NCBI GenBank assembly: GCA_964036275.1
Contig: OZ038436.1
Coordinates: 6,544,482 to 6,608,481 of the forward strand
Source of the DNA: Litoditis marina
Taxonomy: Eukaryota > Nematoda > Chromadorea > Rhabditida > Rhabditidae
Length of the DNA: 64,000 nt
Direction: 5' to 3'
This document shows positions 27,501 through 38,031 of the stretch, in pieces. A program made the position numbers and the translations under genes. How positions within the stretch are numbered: position 1 is the first letter of the stretch; each line of letters opens with the position of its first letter. The notes under the pieces are model-generated. The model was not told the DNA's origin. It saw only the letters and a list, made by a program, of their open reading frames with translations, and did not search any database.

Positions 27501-30500
27501 GGATCTTTCTGGATTCTATGGATCGATTCATCATTTAACAATCGCTGTGCCTTATTCACGTTTTCAGAACCAGAAATGCCAGCTCTCTATATCTAACAAA
27601 ATTCCAGCAGCATGCCACTTAGCCCCACCCACTGATCATACACTAAAATCATGACAATCCAGAACTCAAGCTATTTTCTAATATAATCTTCTTGTTTCAG
27701 CTCTCAGTCTCCAGGTTTCCTCCCCCGGTGAACTTACCGCAAAAGTTGGGAATGTTCTGACGAACGTGATATGCTAATTGCACAGTTGTATCACATTTGC
27801 ATACGACTGTGCACGTGTAATCGTCTACTTGCCAACTGGGAAGAAACGTGGCAGAACACTGGATTCTGTTCACCCCTGACATTTCTCTGTTTCACCCCGA
27901 AACCACCCCTGTTTTAGCAGGGGCCAAACCGCGGTCTGGCCCCTGCTAAGACAGGGAAAAAACAGAGGAATTTCTTGGTGAAATCAGAGAAATCTCAGTG
28001 ATGAAAGAGAGAAATTACGGTTTGCTTCAGAACATAATATAAACGAATATTTTAGAGAATAAACATTTTTTTCATTATCTAAAAGACAATATCAGAAACA
28101 TTTTGTAAATTTTTACTTTAATTTATTAACCCTGCAGTTAATAATTAAGTACTCTTCCATTATAAATCATATATGATACGATTTCAAACTCAGAGTGAAA
28201 CGACAAACGGCGGCCAGCCACGTCTGGCGGTGCGCCGTATCTAGTACGGGTTGGCTCTAATGTGTGCAGAGCAGCTGATCGAGCCAGCTACTCTGGTGCG
28301 CCGCGCGCGAAATCGCTGTTTTCTCCCCGCCACATCCCTGCTAATGATTGCTCTATAATATCCCGTACATATCCCTGAAATACCTCCGGTATTTCCCTAC
28401 TAAAAATGTCAAAGTAAGTGCTGGGAAATTACCGGGAAATCACCCTGAATTATCCCTGATCTACCCCGATTTCCCCCCTACTTTCTCTCAGAAATTTCAG
28501 TGAAAATTTTCTCTCTGTTCTGACAGGGAAGTCCAACTACCTATGAAAGAAGACTACGGAGCTCACTTCTCATTATGTTCTACTCGCGAATTGTTGTTCT
28601 CTCTTAGGTCTCCTTCTGAGGCCTCCTTATTGTCTGTGCATAACTTATAACATATGAACTCATTATCTATACACTGTTCTGTTGTCGGTTGATCCTACAA
28701 ACATGTGAGTCCTTCTCAGTACATCCTAGAACTATCTTGGTAAAGAGTAAATAGAGTATTCCTAAATAGATTAATAACCGCGTGGCAGTAGTTTCAGTAG
28801 AGTAATAGGCGGCATCCCACGAGCCTCCGAACAATTACAATAATTCCGTAAGTTCGATAATTTCACCATGAGTCTACTGCGAATTTAACCGTCGTTCTGA
28901 AAAACTATGAATTCATCATTAAATGTCTGTAACTGTTGGTTGATAAGGAATCGACGAAACATTCAACTGTTCTCAATGCGTGTACACAATTTAAACACTG
29001 ACAAATAAAGTATAACAGGTAAAAATAAAGCGAATATTCAAGGACAACTCCAATGAAGTAGACTGTATAACTATACCCACATAAAAGTAAGACTATACAC
29101 TCTACAAAAACGAACTCGTTTTCCGATTCGAACGTGTAAAACCTCATTTTTTCGCATCAAAAACACAATATTTTTGAAACTGTTCAGCCATTTCTCATAG
29201 TACACTTGCGTTATTTCAGTTTTCAACTGTTAAAGGAAAACCGAAAGAAATGATAATTCAGCTAGCAGCAGCTGGTTTCAACTGCTGGCTTTGTCTTTTC
29301 TAAGGAAAATGCCGAACCGATCATCTGACCAGCTTCTTTCGTAGCCTACGCTGAATGTTGTGAATAACCGGCTTCCGCCTGTAACCACCTGGTTACTTAT
29401 CGATTCTGCTCCATTTAATCTGAAAAAGTAACCAAAATCGGGCTAAGTAACCGAAACCCACATTGCTCAGCTCCTGTGCATAGTCTTCCTGATCATCAGG
29501 GTCACTGCTGATTTTCTTCGAAACAGAAACCTGGAATTGAAATGAAATAATTAAAAGTATACTAAATAATCATCACGGACTCGAAAATAAGAAGGAGAAC
29601 AATGTATTTTTCTTTCTCTAGGAGTTCTCTCATTCCATATTTAGTGAATTTATGATATGATTAAAGAAAAAGGCCTTGTGAGAGTAGCAAAACTCAATTG
29701 TATAAATCACAGATTACATAATCACTGTGAAATTACATAATAACATATGATCCAGCCGAATTGTAAAAAGAAGGGGGGGGGGGGGGTGAAAGTAAAACAC
29801 ACACCGAAAACCGACCTGTATGAAATTTCGAGCTCCCACGAAATAGTGGGGAGGGGGACAGGGCGTGGTTTGTAGCAGAAAATCCACTACCTCACCGGAT
29901 CTGAAGAAAAGTGAGATTAATTCGATAATTGTTTAAACTCATTGAATATTCTCAGATGAAAACTTTGTACGAAAAACCAAAACCCTAGCAGAGCGTAAAC
30001 GAAACTTTTCAGAGAAAGGAGAAGAGAAACATTCTTAGCACCAGCTGATCCCTCAACATTTGAGTGACATAACACAAAGGAACCCAAACTTAATTAACTG
30101 AACAATCATGAACTGATTACTCAATCAAAATCAATGAATGACGTTTGTGTTATCAGTTATGCTTAACAATATTTTTTGTCAATTTTCTAGTTTTCGTTAA
30201 ATATATTGCACAACTCACCCGCAAATAGAGCATTTCGATGTTTTAGCACTGAAACTAGTTTTTCCCGGCAAAAGCGAAGTGTGGAAAAGAGAACAGTCGA
30301 TTGGGGGGCGGGGGACACCATCCAACAAACGCTTTTCCTTCGGCTCCTTGAAACATTTGGGTGAATTAAAACAACGGAATGGACTTGAAATCTTCCCAAG
30401 AATGAACAATTAAGACAACATGCGCGTTTTAGGTCAAATCAGGACAACAAAATGTCAGTGCGAACTCTCGAAACTTTCAGCGCCAATTATCTACGATCGG

Positions 30501-33500
30501 TCAGCTGCAAAAGCGAGAGAGCATGCAGGTCAATGAGGCCGCAGACATCTGCGTCTCTCTGACCTGCACACTCTCTCGTCGGGGCCGCTACAAAAGTGGC
30601 TGGACAATCGGCTTGGAATTTTCTGAGAGCGATAACTATATGGAAGTACAAAAGACAGTATTATCAAAAAATTGTTGTACTTTTGTAGTTGAGTTTATAT
30701 AAACATTGTGCTACACTCGAGTCTGGGCGAATTAAATCCCGATTCGGTTCTTCAAACTGCAATACGTTTTTCAATTGCCGTTTGAAGGACCGTTGACGTG
30801 GGATTGGTCCACATAAATAATAATATTATAGACAAGCATCCCACCTTTATCTTTTTCTCCGTTTTTTCCTGTTCAACCACTGTACTGACACTTGGTTTCG
30901 CCATTTCGGGAAAATCATTGGCCACCTGGACTGCGGTGGCAGAACAACCCATTACGGCTATACCTGAGAAAAGGGAAACTTTGAAAAACTGTTCCACATT
31001 GAAACACAAAACATGACTTTGCATCAGTTCAGAAATAGACAAATCAGATATACGGCGATACCTTGAAAAAGGACAAGATTTAAAGGAAAATATATATTTT
31101 GCATCAGAAATAGGCAAATGATGAGGACTATAGACTCTCACATATTTCACTCAGTATATCCCACCCAAACGGCAATTTTCATTCCTTTTTGGATAAAATA
31201 CTACTCTAAGTGATCAATAACTACTTTACCAACTTTACGAGTATATACTGTAGAGTCCACATAACTCTTACAGTGACTCCTACAGTAAGCATGTCGAATT
31301 CACAATGAACTGTAAGAGTTTCCGTAGGAACCAAAAAGAGGATACACATATGAATGACGAGGACTATAGATCAAAGATCGAAGATGATACCATCGTGAAC
31401 GGCCATCTGTTCCGTGTATCCAATGACCAGATTGCAACCGAGCGAGACAGCCTGTTGGTACAATTCCACACGCAACTCATTCCACCAACTGAAACATTTA
31501 CAGGAGTAATATTACATACGGAGTAATGGAGAGAGTCTCTAACAATGAAGTATGTGAAGCTCTTATTTTTGCAGAACAACTGTTTCATAGCTTAGTTATT
31601 TCATCAACTTCCTTTTTCATCTCATTCTACCAACTGAAAACCATTACAGTAATGACTACAGTAAGAATAAGAAGAAGAATTTACATTCTAAAAGGGTTCT
31701 TTCCGTGAAAAAACATTTGCTCAGAGAATACAGTTACACAGGGTAAAATATGAACGGTCATACTAATTACATCATCATAAAACAATGCATTTCACTCATA
31801 CCTTCAATTTCACGATTTTCGGGCAATAAAACGAGCAAATTCAACCAGATTTCGCAAAAAAGGCCAATTTTATCACTACTCGGCCCAAATTCCTATATTT
31901 CATTTGTAAACTAGCCTTTTCCTATTAGACTCTGCGTCCTCTCCCTCTTCCAATATTCGGATCGAACGGGCAGACACCAGAGAACCCACACCCGTCTGCC
32001 TGTAATTTCACTAGTAAATATATGTGAAGTATCCCGTGAAAATGGCTCTATCCATGACCATTTTCGGACTTTTTTCTAAAGCTTACGCTACTTTATGTAA
32101 GTGAACCTGCTAAAACTCGATAAACGATAGGAATAATCATATTTGAACGGGAAGAGAGCTCGTTTTTGGTTGTACGGCACTACTTTACCGATGCTAATAA
32201 CTTCTTAGAAGGAAGGGTAAATATCATGTGACAAACCTAGACCTAGACAAAATCAAACTGTTATTTAACCTATAATATGAAAGCAGAATTAACTTAAAGT
32301 AAAACTTGCTTGATATTCACTAAAGTAACCGAAGAGTATCCAATGCGAAACGCCCGAACGTAAAAGAAAAAGCGAACTCTTCATCTAATCTTATTTTGAT
32401 AATGCGTTCAGTATGCAACGAGTTACTTACCAAAATAATCCGAAATAGTTACCAAAAAGACCGGATTACCAAACATTTAAGGCCAACCTACTTTGTGTGT
32501 GGTACATTTCCGATGGTCAGAATCGGATAAAACATTGGTTGAAAACTTGTTTTACGTATTTTGCATTTTTTATATGTGGTGAGAACAATAAACGTTTGCT
32601 CTCGTCATTTTCTTACAATAACAATTGAAGAACAAAATAACTAACTTTGTATGGGGTACTTTGCCGATGGTCAGAATCGGATAAACGGCGTTTTCGGCAC
32701 AAATCTGCTCCTTTTCTGCCGTTACTCGCAACGCGGTTCCACAAATTCGGACTGTGAGAAGATCGGAAGAAGAACCTTCCACATCCAAGTACTCCTGGTA
32801 TCTGGAACGGAGAGGATGGTAGAGTGGTTGTGGGCGCACTACCACGCACACGGGTCAGGTTCGAACCCCACGAGAGCCACTGGCTCAGCTTTATCAAATC
32901 CCCTTTCTTAACACTTTCGTTAAAGTCATAATAGCCAAAGTAACAGAAACATTTACAGCTTTTCATCTTTAGCAATTATGACTGTCAGTAGCTTAATTGC
33001 GTTTGCTTACATTACAGAACCAGATAAACTAGGTTCAATTTGCGTCATTCGTAAAACGAATATTATAGTCCACAGGTGGTAGATGGACTAGAACACAGAC
33101 ACTTTTTTCAAACTACATGCAGAAGTGGAATATTAACTTCAGCTGGCTCTTCTAGATCTATAGAGTCAATGAAACATTGCACCGCGGTAAATAATGGCAA
33201 TCTCCGCCGCCCGGACACAATGTGAAAACTGTCTCCTGCTTTCCAGGGCACGTCATTTAGGCAAATAAGTAGTTATAGGACATTTTCGGCGAATTCTTCC
33301 ATTAACCGCGTTTCTTGTTAACCGCGCCAGTTAACCGTTGACCGAAAAATATTACACACTTTTGTTAACCACTTGATAACCGCGAATTGTTAGCCAAAGA
33401 AGTTGGAAAAGGGGTTACTAAAGGGTTAATAGAAAAATGGTTACGGTTAACTGCCAGGGTTAACGAAATTCGCGGTTCCTTGTGGAATTTAGCGACATTT

Positions 33501-33912
33501 TCATGTGTCACACTATGGCTTAAGCCATGGCTCTAGCTGATAGTTACGTTGACATTATTGTAAAGAGACGTGTCAATAAATGAGCCTAATATGATGAATA
33601 ACTGAGTGCTTTTCGAACAAGTTAGATCTTTGAAGGAACATTTTCAAGCAGTATCTTGTACTTTCACAACCCCCCCCCCCCCCAATTATCACCGTAGTGC
33701 CAGGATAGGAGGTCGAAACAACAACAAAAAACAAAGAGACTTACGAATAAACAAACAACAACAACAACAACAACTGACCCGACAATAACATTGGCCTGAT
33801 GTTTATCGGCCTTGTGCGACAGAGAAACTGCGGCGGATCTAAGGACCTCGCGAATTGTCGACTGGCGGGCCTCGTTTGTGGCTCGGGGGGAACGAATTCT
33901 GGAAAGAGTGGA

Positions 33913-33994
<82 letters not shown>

Positions 33995-36900
33995 AGAGAG
34001 GGGGGAGAGAGACAGAGAGGGGGAGAGACAGAGAGAGGGGGGGGGGGGGGGTGAGAGAGAGAAAGAAAGAAAGAGGAGTGGGGAGACCAAGAGAGGGAGG
34101 CACGGTAGCTTCCTCTTTCCGCTGTGTATAGTTTGAACGAATGCTGCTGTTTACTGATATATTGTAATTGTACACAAACCACACCGCTCAAGTACAACCA
34201 TGTTTTGAATACAACAATTGCGTTTATAGATATTTTCATTCATACTCAGTCTTCTACAGCTACAGTACGACTACAAAAATTTCTGGACGTTGCAATCCCG
34301 TAAACATTGTCTGGAGGTAAACATCGTTGACGAAGTTTGCGTTAGAAAACTGGCAACACCTATGTTGATTGATGTGGACTATACAAGAATGGACAGTGGG
34401 ACTAGGGACAGAGAGAAAGAGAGGGAGGTCTACGGTAGCTCCCCCTTTCCACTGTGTTCAGTCTGATGTGTCACGTTAGTACACTGTAGCTGTTGACGAG
34501 GACTAATGTACTATTAGTGTACTGTAATTTGTCACAATTACATATTCATTCCAATCACCTGTCGAGCCATTCGTAATCGGGGTCCATTTCCACTTTGATG
34601 TCATGTATCATTCCAATTACCTCGATCAATCGAAGGTGTTTAGGAATATGATATCCTGTAACGAAACTTTTCTCTTTTCGAACTCTACTCAGACATAACG
34701 AACCAGGCAACTTAACGGAGGCGTGGAGGTAGCCTGGCTCGAAGAATCCACGCCGCGCGCCAATTTTTTGGTCTTCAATGCGGCAAAAGTGCGGTTTTGA
34801 GTTCATAAATTTGAATTACGACTTAAAAGATGAAAATTGGTGAGAAAACTAGATCTAATTGCATGTCAACACTCAGATAAAGAATCTCCGTTTTTACAGT
34901 TTTTGCACGGCTAAGTCCCTTGAGATTTGTCCTAGTAATACTAAACAGATGTAGAACTGTTAAACTAACCGGATGTTTTAAAGCGTTTTGAAAACCAAAC
35001 CGTCAAACCGAACACTTCTGGTTAACTCTTGAGATAACCTTTTATCGGATACAAAAAAGGTGATTCAAAATTAATTCATGTAAAAGTATTTGGTTGGTTA
35101 GTTCTAACACCTCTACTTTGTTCACTGTTTTGTTTCTTGACGAACCTGGTATATATTAGAATTGTAATGTTAATGGTATTGTTAAAACACGTGAATGCGC
35201 GATGCCACCTCATAAATACACCTCAATGCTACAACTGAGAACTCACCGAAAATCAAACCGAAATGTTCCACTTCCCTTCTATAAACTGTCTGAAACATAA
35301 GAACGCGTTAAAAACGAACCTGTGAAAATCTGCACATAATTCGAGTAGTCATACTGAATCAATAGATGAACATTCAGAGAGAAGACCAGCTCGCCGCGGA
35401 CGCCTGCAAAATCATGATAGTCATGAAACATTTGAGTGCATTAGAGGAACTTTGAATACCAAAACGTCGTTTTTCAGCGCAAATTTTCGCAATTCTTCAG
35501 CTTTCACCACTAGAACATAACGTTGACATGAGAACTGAAACCAACTTTTTAGCTGGCTAAAAAAAGGCAGGTAACCAAAACGGCTGGCTACATCAACAAA
35601 CATCATTACACCAATCGAAGTGCCACACATCTAGCAATGTAGAAAGTCACAGGTTGAATTGCGAATAAATCCACCTACCTATTGCCTATACTTGAAGCAA
35701 ATTATAGTTACATAAAGATACTATTGTAATGATAACTTGTGCACTTTGTCATCGCACGTTTCTGAGGTCTGTTGTGTTTACCCTGTTTCACGTGACTGTG
35801 CAATTGACTAATAGTATATCAAGAGTCGACCAACCATTCAGTGTATCGTATATCGGTAGAGTATAAACTTCTTCCGAGATGATTTTATCCTGCATTCGCA
35901 TTTTTTCTGCCACAATGTTACAGTCCAAATTGACTCTGCCGATTGCGTCATTCGCAGAATATGTGTCATGGTCCATTACGCTGAAACATTCAGGTGATGT
36001 GGAAAAGTAGAGAGATCTAAGACAGTATTCAGGTACTGCAAAATATATGAGTGAAGAGTAGAAAACCACAGTAAATCAGACACATGAGTATTTATGCTGA
36101 CTTTGATATTTGTGAAACGTGAAAGTAACATCGGCTTACGTTTAAATTGTGTGGAACCCATCTTTCAGTGAGGTGAATCACGCAACCACGAAACAAACGT
36201 TGGTCGAATACGAACGTTTGACGGATTATAAAACCTATATTCAGGTATCATTTAAATTAATAGATGCAATTGTTTAGGGAACAATCAAAAGTGATCTACT
36301 ACATCTACACATTTAACTGACGCTAAATAAAACGGTAAACGTACCGAAACTGCAAAAATTCTTCGGAGAGCTCCTTTTCGTCCGTATCGAAGTTGAATGT
36401 TTCACTGTTCCACTGTGGATTCAGACTGGTCACCACCTAAAATAGTAGACAAAAACAATAAAATAACATATACCTACTATATAAGAAGCATTTGCAGGCT
36501 GACAATTATGAGAAAAAGTTATTTATGACAATCAGATCACTGGCGAGTGGCGACTGGCGTGAACGAACTCAAGTTCATTCAATAATCAAGTTCATTCAGC
36601 TTGTGAAACGAGTCATTTCTCTGTGAAAATTGATTCATTTACACTTACAATAATCGGAGCTCCAAAATAATATAGACAAAAAAGTTGGCTGATGTACTAT
36701 AGTAAGCAGCTTTTATCAGATTTTCGCAACCTAGACCTAGGTGGTATCTGGTATTAAAGGTGAACAGAAAAGAAAACAGAACCAGCCAGCCGTTAATGCC
36801 AGCCAATAGCTTAGTTTTCCGATATCGGATTGAATGCACCAGAAAGCAGAAAATAGAAGCATAAGAATGAATAAATACCTCCGTTTTCTCAGTTTCATCC

Positions 36901-37715
36901 GCGAATCGAACTTCAACGAAAGCATCTGTGTTGTTGATCGACTGAAATTATCGGAATGATTGCAGAATGTTGTAGGAAAAGTACCAGTAACCAACTTTTT
37001 TGATAGATTTTGTCGATCTTAACCCTCTTAGTTTGGTCTACAATTAACTGAAAGGCTAAAGAATGAAAGCAAACCTCAGAAAATAATACTTCACGTGTTA
37101 CACGCAAGCAACCTTGAGCATAGTACGCAGCATATTCACGTTTTACATGACTGTTCTAACCACAAGGCAGCTAGTGCCAGCAAACTCGACTTTGTTATTT
37201 GTGCCAGTTTCCGATGTTGACTGGATTATGACACTTTTTTTATGAGGAGACCGAATGATTAACAAAAAAGTGGATTATTTACCAGATTTCGATATTGAAT
37301 TTTAGTTTTCACAGTAAAAGCAAAGGTTGGCAGAATAGAAAGCGAATTCAGTATTCAGATGAGAAAAATTTCGTCAAATCAATACAATGAGTCATTGCAA
37401 TTCTGGTCAATATAAACAATCATTTTCAGCTACTTCACGCTTCACCAAATGAACACAGACACACACACACCAGTACGGTGTGACTAATACACAAGCTTTC
37501 ATCCGTGTTTCGATTTAAATGTCGGTAACGGTAAAACGTTATGATTTCAAATCAAAAACTGAGAAATTTTCGAGTTTGGCGAAAATAGCCTCTTTCTTTG
37601 CTTTTTAAAACAATACTACTGAACGTACCTTATTCATAATAGGAAGTCCTTTGGCACAAATAACAGATACTTCTATCCTTACAGGCAGTCTCTCACAACA
37701 GACCGGAATCAACAT
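15558..37715 (-). CDS. C2CD5: C2 domain-containing protein 5 (C2CD5) homologue, 20 exons
   Basis: Exons in coding order: 37629-37715, 36879-36941, 36345-36436, 35835-35980, 35320-35403, 35247-35285, 34559-34655, 33779-33898, 32646-32801, 31931-31999, 31391-31488, 30845-30963, 30219-30346, 29816-29900, 29462-29530, 22444-22611, 21318-21478, 20097-20289, 16101-16204, 15558-15777; about 765 aa (exon 13 may instead start at 30391, adding 15 aa). In mammals C2CD5 (CDP138) binds calcium and phospholipid and supports insulin-stimulated GLUT4 vesicle fusion. Visible matches: C2 domain at about 10-150 with MDHDTYSANDAIG near 82-94; DPDYEWLDR and RSPRATNEARQ (175-215); LVSARSIRIL (about 302-311); WWNELR..LGCNLVIGYTE (318-345); a Cys motif CSLFH..KCSIC (about 407-431); and a C-terminal part with FVRE and an ALLGG repeat-like block (690-765). 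A TTTTTTTCCAG 40 nt before the ATG could be a trans-splice site. Central linkers are shorter than in vertebrates. Exons 17-18 are supported mainly by frame and splice sites. Confidence 0.88.
16803..20202. repeat. 136-bp x 25 tandem array (C2CD5 intron 18)
   Basis: Twenty-five head-to-tail copies of exactly 136 bp, nearly identical. Differences seen: TACTCCCTGTC in copies 1, 6, 7 and 8; TACTCCCTTTC in copies 11 and 20; GGCAGCC instead of GGCGGCC in copies 12, 21 and 22; and a C-to-T change in copy 19. On the minus strand each unit equals the last 106 nt of C2CD5 exon 18, its splice donor (AATGCG|GTGAGA) and 30 nt of intron. Reading through one extra unit hits an in-frame stop, so only the copy next to exon 18 (20067-20202) can serve as the real exon end. 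Plus-strand 79-aa frames that recur every unit are artefacts. CACGTG occurs once per unit. Confidence 0.98.
21073..21104 (+). promoter_or_regulatory. PSE-like motif with weak TATA
   Basis: CACCTGAGTGTTTC followed by GACTATAGTTAAAA; the TATA-like word starts 8 nt after the motif rather than 10. It is antisense to C2CD5, within intron 17. Confidence 0.35.
21625..21850. repeat. Hairpin repeat with GCGAG..CTCTC words, copy 1
   Basis: An imperfect palindrome made of AAAAGCGAGTGAG, CAGGTCAATGAGGC, TCTCTGACCT and CTCTCGTCG words, in C2CD5 intron 16. A shorter copy lies at 30478-30590 in intron 12. Similar words (GCGTCTCT, CTCTCGCTCTC) occur once more at 41060-41100. Confidence 0.65.
22617..22690. 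repeat. AACCGGGTTTTT/GGTTACC hairpin repeat at the 3' edge of C2CD5 intron 15
   Basis: A copy of the family whose fullest form is at 38032-38165. It starts only 5 nt from the splice acceptor of C2CD5 exon 16 (22612 inward). Confidence 0.6.
22845..22975. repeat. GCAACC..GGTTGC palindromic repeat, copy 1
   Basis: Words AATGCAACCCGGTT, ACAAGCAACCTGGTTGC and GTGTAATTGGC form an imperfect hairpin. Relatives are at 45775-45930 and 48484-48672 in git-1 introns. Confidence 0.6.
23091..23480 (+). repeat. 5' LTR of BEL/Pao element
   Basis: 390 bp, TG...CA ends, preceded by ATTAC and followed directly by the tRNA-Gly primer-binding site. Confidence 0.95.
23481..23494 (+). other. Primer-binding site, tRNA-Gly
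   Basis: TGGTGCATCGGCCG directly abuts the LTR. It is the reverse complement of the CCA end plus acceptor stem of a nematode tRNA-Gly whose 5' end is GCATCGG. Confidence 0.85.
25226..27220 (+). pseudogene. gag: BEL/Pao gag, broken
   Basis: First part 25226-26017: an acidic, coiled-coil-like N-terminal half followed by a DUF1759-type block (LPKLKIPEFWGD, then FWSLFSVSV and MLKSLMKGDSALLI). The frame slips near 26010-26020; gag-like reading continues in another frame to about 26088, where an insertion of about 590 bp starts. Reading resumes near 26690 and meets an in-frame TGA at about 26813-26815. It ends in zinc knuckles of the CX2C type (CRFCHSF, CYCCLSSNH, CKYCHSTRHH) at about 27004-27200. 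So frameshift, insertion and stop all disable it. Gag would form the particle that packages element RNA. No pol frame follows the stop at 27218-27220. Confidence 0.85.
26089..26680. mobile_element. Nested MITE-like insertion splitting gag
   Basis: Starts TAGGCTGCGTTCACTTC. An inner palindrome of GCCGCTGCATC words runs to about 26240 and ends AAGTATGAACCTA; the far end is GAGTGAACGTAGG. TAGG flanks both outer ends. A similar palindrome with AGGGTTCATACTTT and AAAGTATGAACGC ends is at 63731-63870. The inserted DNA also carries a small Glu/Lys-rich frame at 26511-26661, preceded by a TTTCAG acceptor-like site near 26307. It may be captured exon sequence. Confidence 0.55.
27753..28833 (+). repeat. 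3' LTR of BEL/Pao element, carrying a 688-bp insertion
   Basis: Without the insertion (27857-28544) and its 3-bp duplication the LTR is 390 bp, exactly the 5' LTR length. Followed by the ATTAC target duplication. Confidence 0.93.
27857..28544. mobile_element. 688-bp non-coding insertion inside the 3' LTR
   Basis: Begins CACTGGATTCTG and is flanked by GAA on both sides, a likely 3-bp target duplication. It holds a strong hairpin at about 27905-27957 (CCTGTTTTAGCAGGGGCC against GGCCCCTGCTAAGACAGG). No open frame of note, and terminal repeats are not clear. Family unknown. Confidence 0.75.
28952..28973 (-). promoter_or_regulatory. PSE-like motif
   Basis: Minus strand ACAGTTGAATGTTTC, then 10 nt, then TATCAA. 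It lies 114 bp beyond the end of the BEL element, in C2CD5 intron 15, in the same direction as the host gene. Confidence 0.4.
29380..29461. repeat. GGTTACC hairpin repeat at the 5' edge of C2CD5 intron 15
   Basis: Same family as 22617-22690 and 38032-38165 (CTGGTTACTT, AAGTAACC words). Its last bases form the splice donor of C2CD5 exon 15 (AAT|GTGGGT on the minus strand). Confidence 0.5.
30478..30590. repeat. Hairpin repeat with GCGAG..CTCTC words, copy 2
   Basis: AAAAGCGAGAGAGCATGCAG pairs with a downstream CTGCACACTCTCTCG. Related to 21625-21850. In C2CD5 intron 12. Confidence 0.65.
30740..30816. mobile_element. TTAA-type palindromic MITE, partial copy 2
   Basis: Retains the core CGTTTTTCAATTGCCG and the right arm GGATTGGTCCACATAA of the family seen complete at 59208-59332. 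The left arm is lost. It lies 29 bp from C2CD5 exon 12. Confidence 0.65.
32493..32540 (-). pseudogene. Duplicated 3' end of C2CD5 exon 9 with splice donor
   Basis: Repeats, with a few changes, the last 40-odd nt of exon 9 (TTTATCCGATTCTGACCATCGG on the minus strand) and its donor (CACAAA|GTAGGT against CACAAA-like|GTTAGT in the real exon), about 150 bp into the intron. No acceptor is seen in front of it, so it is probably not a used exon. Confidence 0.7.
32812..32880 (+). repeat. tRNA-derived (SINE-like) repeat fragment
   Basis: Contains B-box GGTTCGAACCC (32858-32868) and, upstream, GGATGGTAGAGTGG resembling an A-box. The stem partners do not match well enough for a functional tRNA. It lies 11 bp from C2CD5 exon 9. 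Related to 733-800. Confidence 0.4.
33155..33187 (-). promoter_or_regulatory. PSE-like motif with TATA
   Basis: Minus strand CCGCGGTGCAATGTTTC followed by ATTGACTCTATAGATC. The TATA-like word begins 8 nt after the core. Confidence 0.35.
33288..33490. mobile_element. Palindromic GTTAACC-rich MITE, copy 2 (C2CD5 intron 8)
   Basis: Starts GGCGAATTCTTCCATTAACC; GTTAACC and GGTTAAC words fold back on each other; ends AACGAAATTCGCGG. Same family as 11203-11405 and 50579-50757. Confidence 0.65.
33914..34080. repeat. (GA)n tract, polypyrimidine tract for C2CD5 exon 8
   Basis: About 72 bp of pure GA followed by about 95 bp of imperfect GA and G-rich repeat. On the coding (minus) strand this is a very long CT tract ending about 16 nt before the exon 8 acceptor (CTTTCCAG at 33899-33906), so it supplies the polypyrimidine tract. 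Confidence 0.9.
35421..35440 (-). promoter_or_regulatory. PSE-like motif, no TATA
   Basis: Minus strand GCACTCAAATGTTTCATGA, 17 bp before the acceptor of C2CD5 exon 5. A TATA box is absent at the usual place. Confidence 0.35.
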
Positions 37716-38031
37716 TGTGGAAGGCTTTGGAGGCAGAAATTATCGATCTGGAAAAAAATCCATTACTGAGAAGCTGTGAATGTCTCATAACTAATCTATA
37801 CGTAAGATAGTTCCAAATAGAAGCTAAAAAGGTGAGCAGGTGTCATTCAAAAACCCGGAATACGTGTGATCAAGAACTTTCCGCATTCCCCAACAAATAG
37901 ACCATGTTTCGATCTGTATCGAGCGGAAGTGGCATCAGTCAATATCAAAATAACCGGGTATTCTGCGTATGCTCACGACTCGGCTAGTTATCAACCTAAT
38001 GGTTATTGCAGGCAGGCGGGAAACATGGTGA

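Larger units (their letters stand above)
23091..28833 (+). mobile_element. BEL/Pao LTR retrotransposon, internally deleted, inside C2CD5 intron 15
   Basis: 5' LTR 23091-23480, 3' LTR 27753-28833, both TGTTCTGACG...CTCCGAACA. The 5-bp target duplication ATTAC is at 23086-23090 and 28834-28838. The primer-binding site at 23481-23494 (TGGTGCATCGGCCG) is complementary to the 3' end of tRNA-Gly. The inner region has only a broken gag (25226-27220). No protease, reverse transcriptase, RNase H or integrase frame is seen, so the copy is non-autonomous. It lies antisense to C2CD5. The 390 aligned LTR bases differ at three positions by eye, implying a fairly recent insertion. Two younger insertions are nested inside (about 26089-26680 and 27857-28544). 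Confidence 0.92.

Noticed and set aside
33664..34239. Leu/Ser-rich and Arg/Glu-rich frames over the (GA)n tract
   Set aside because: Pure microsatellite translation. Only the 33779-33898 part is a real exon (C2CD5 exon 8).
36388..36405. PSE-like word GTTGAATGTTTCAC (plus strand)
   Set aside because: It lies inside C2CD5 exon 3 and is explained by the codons for SETFNF.
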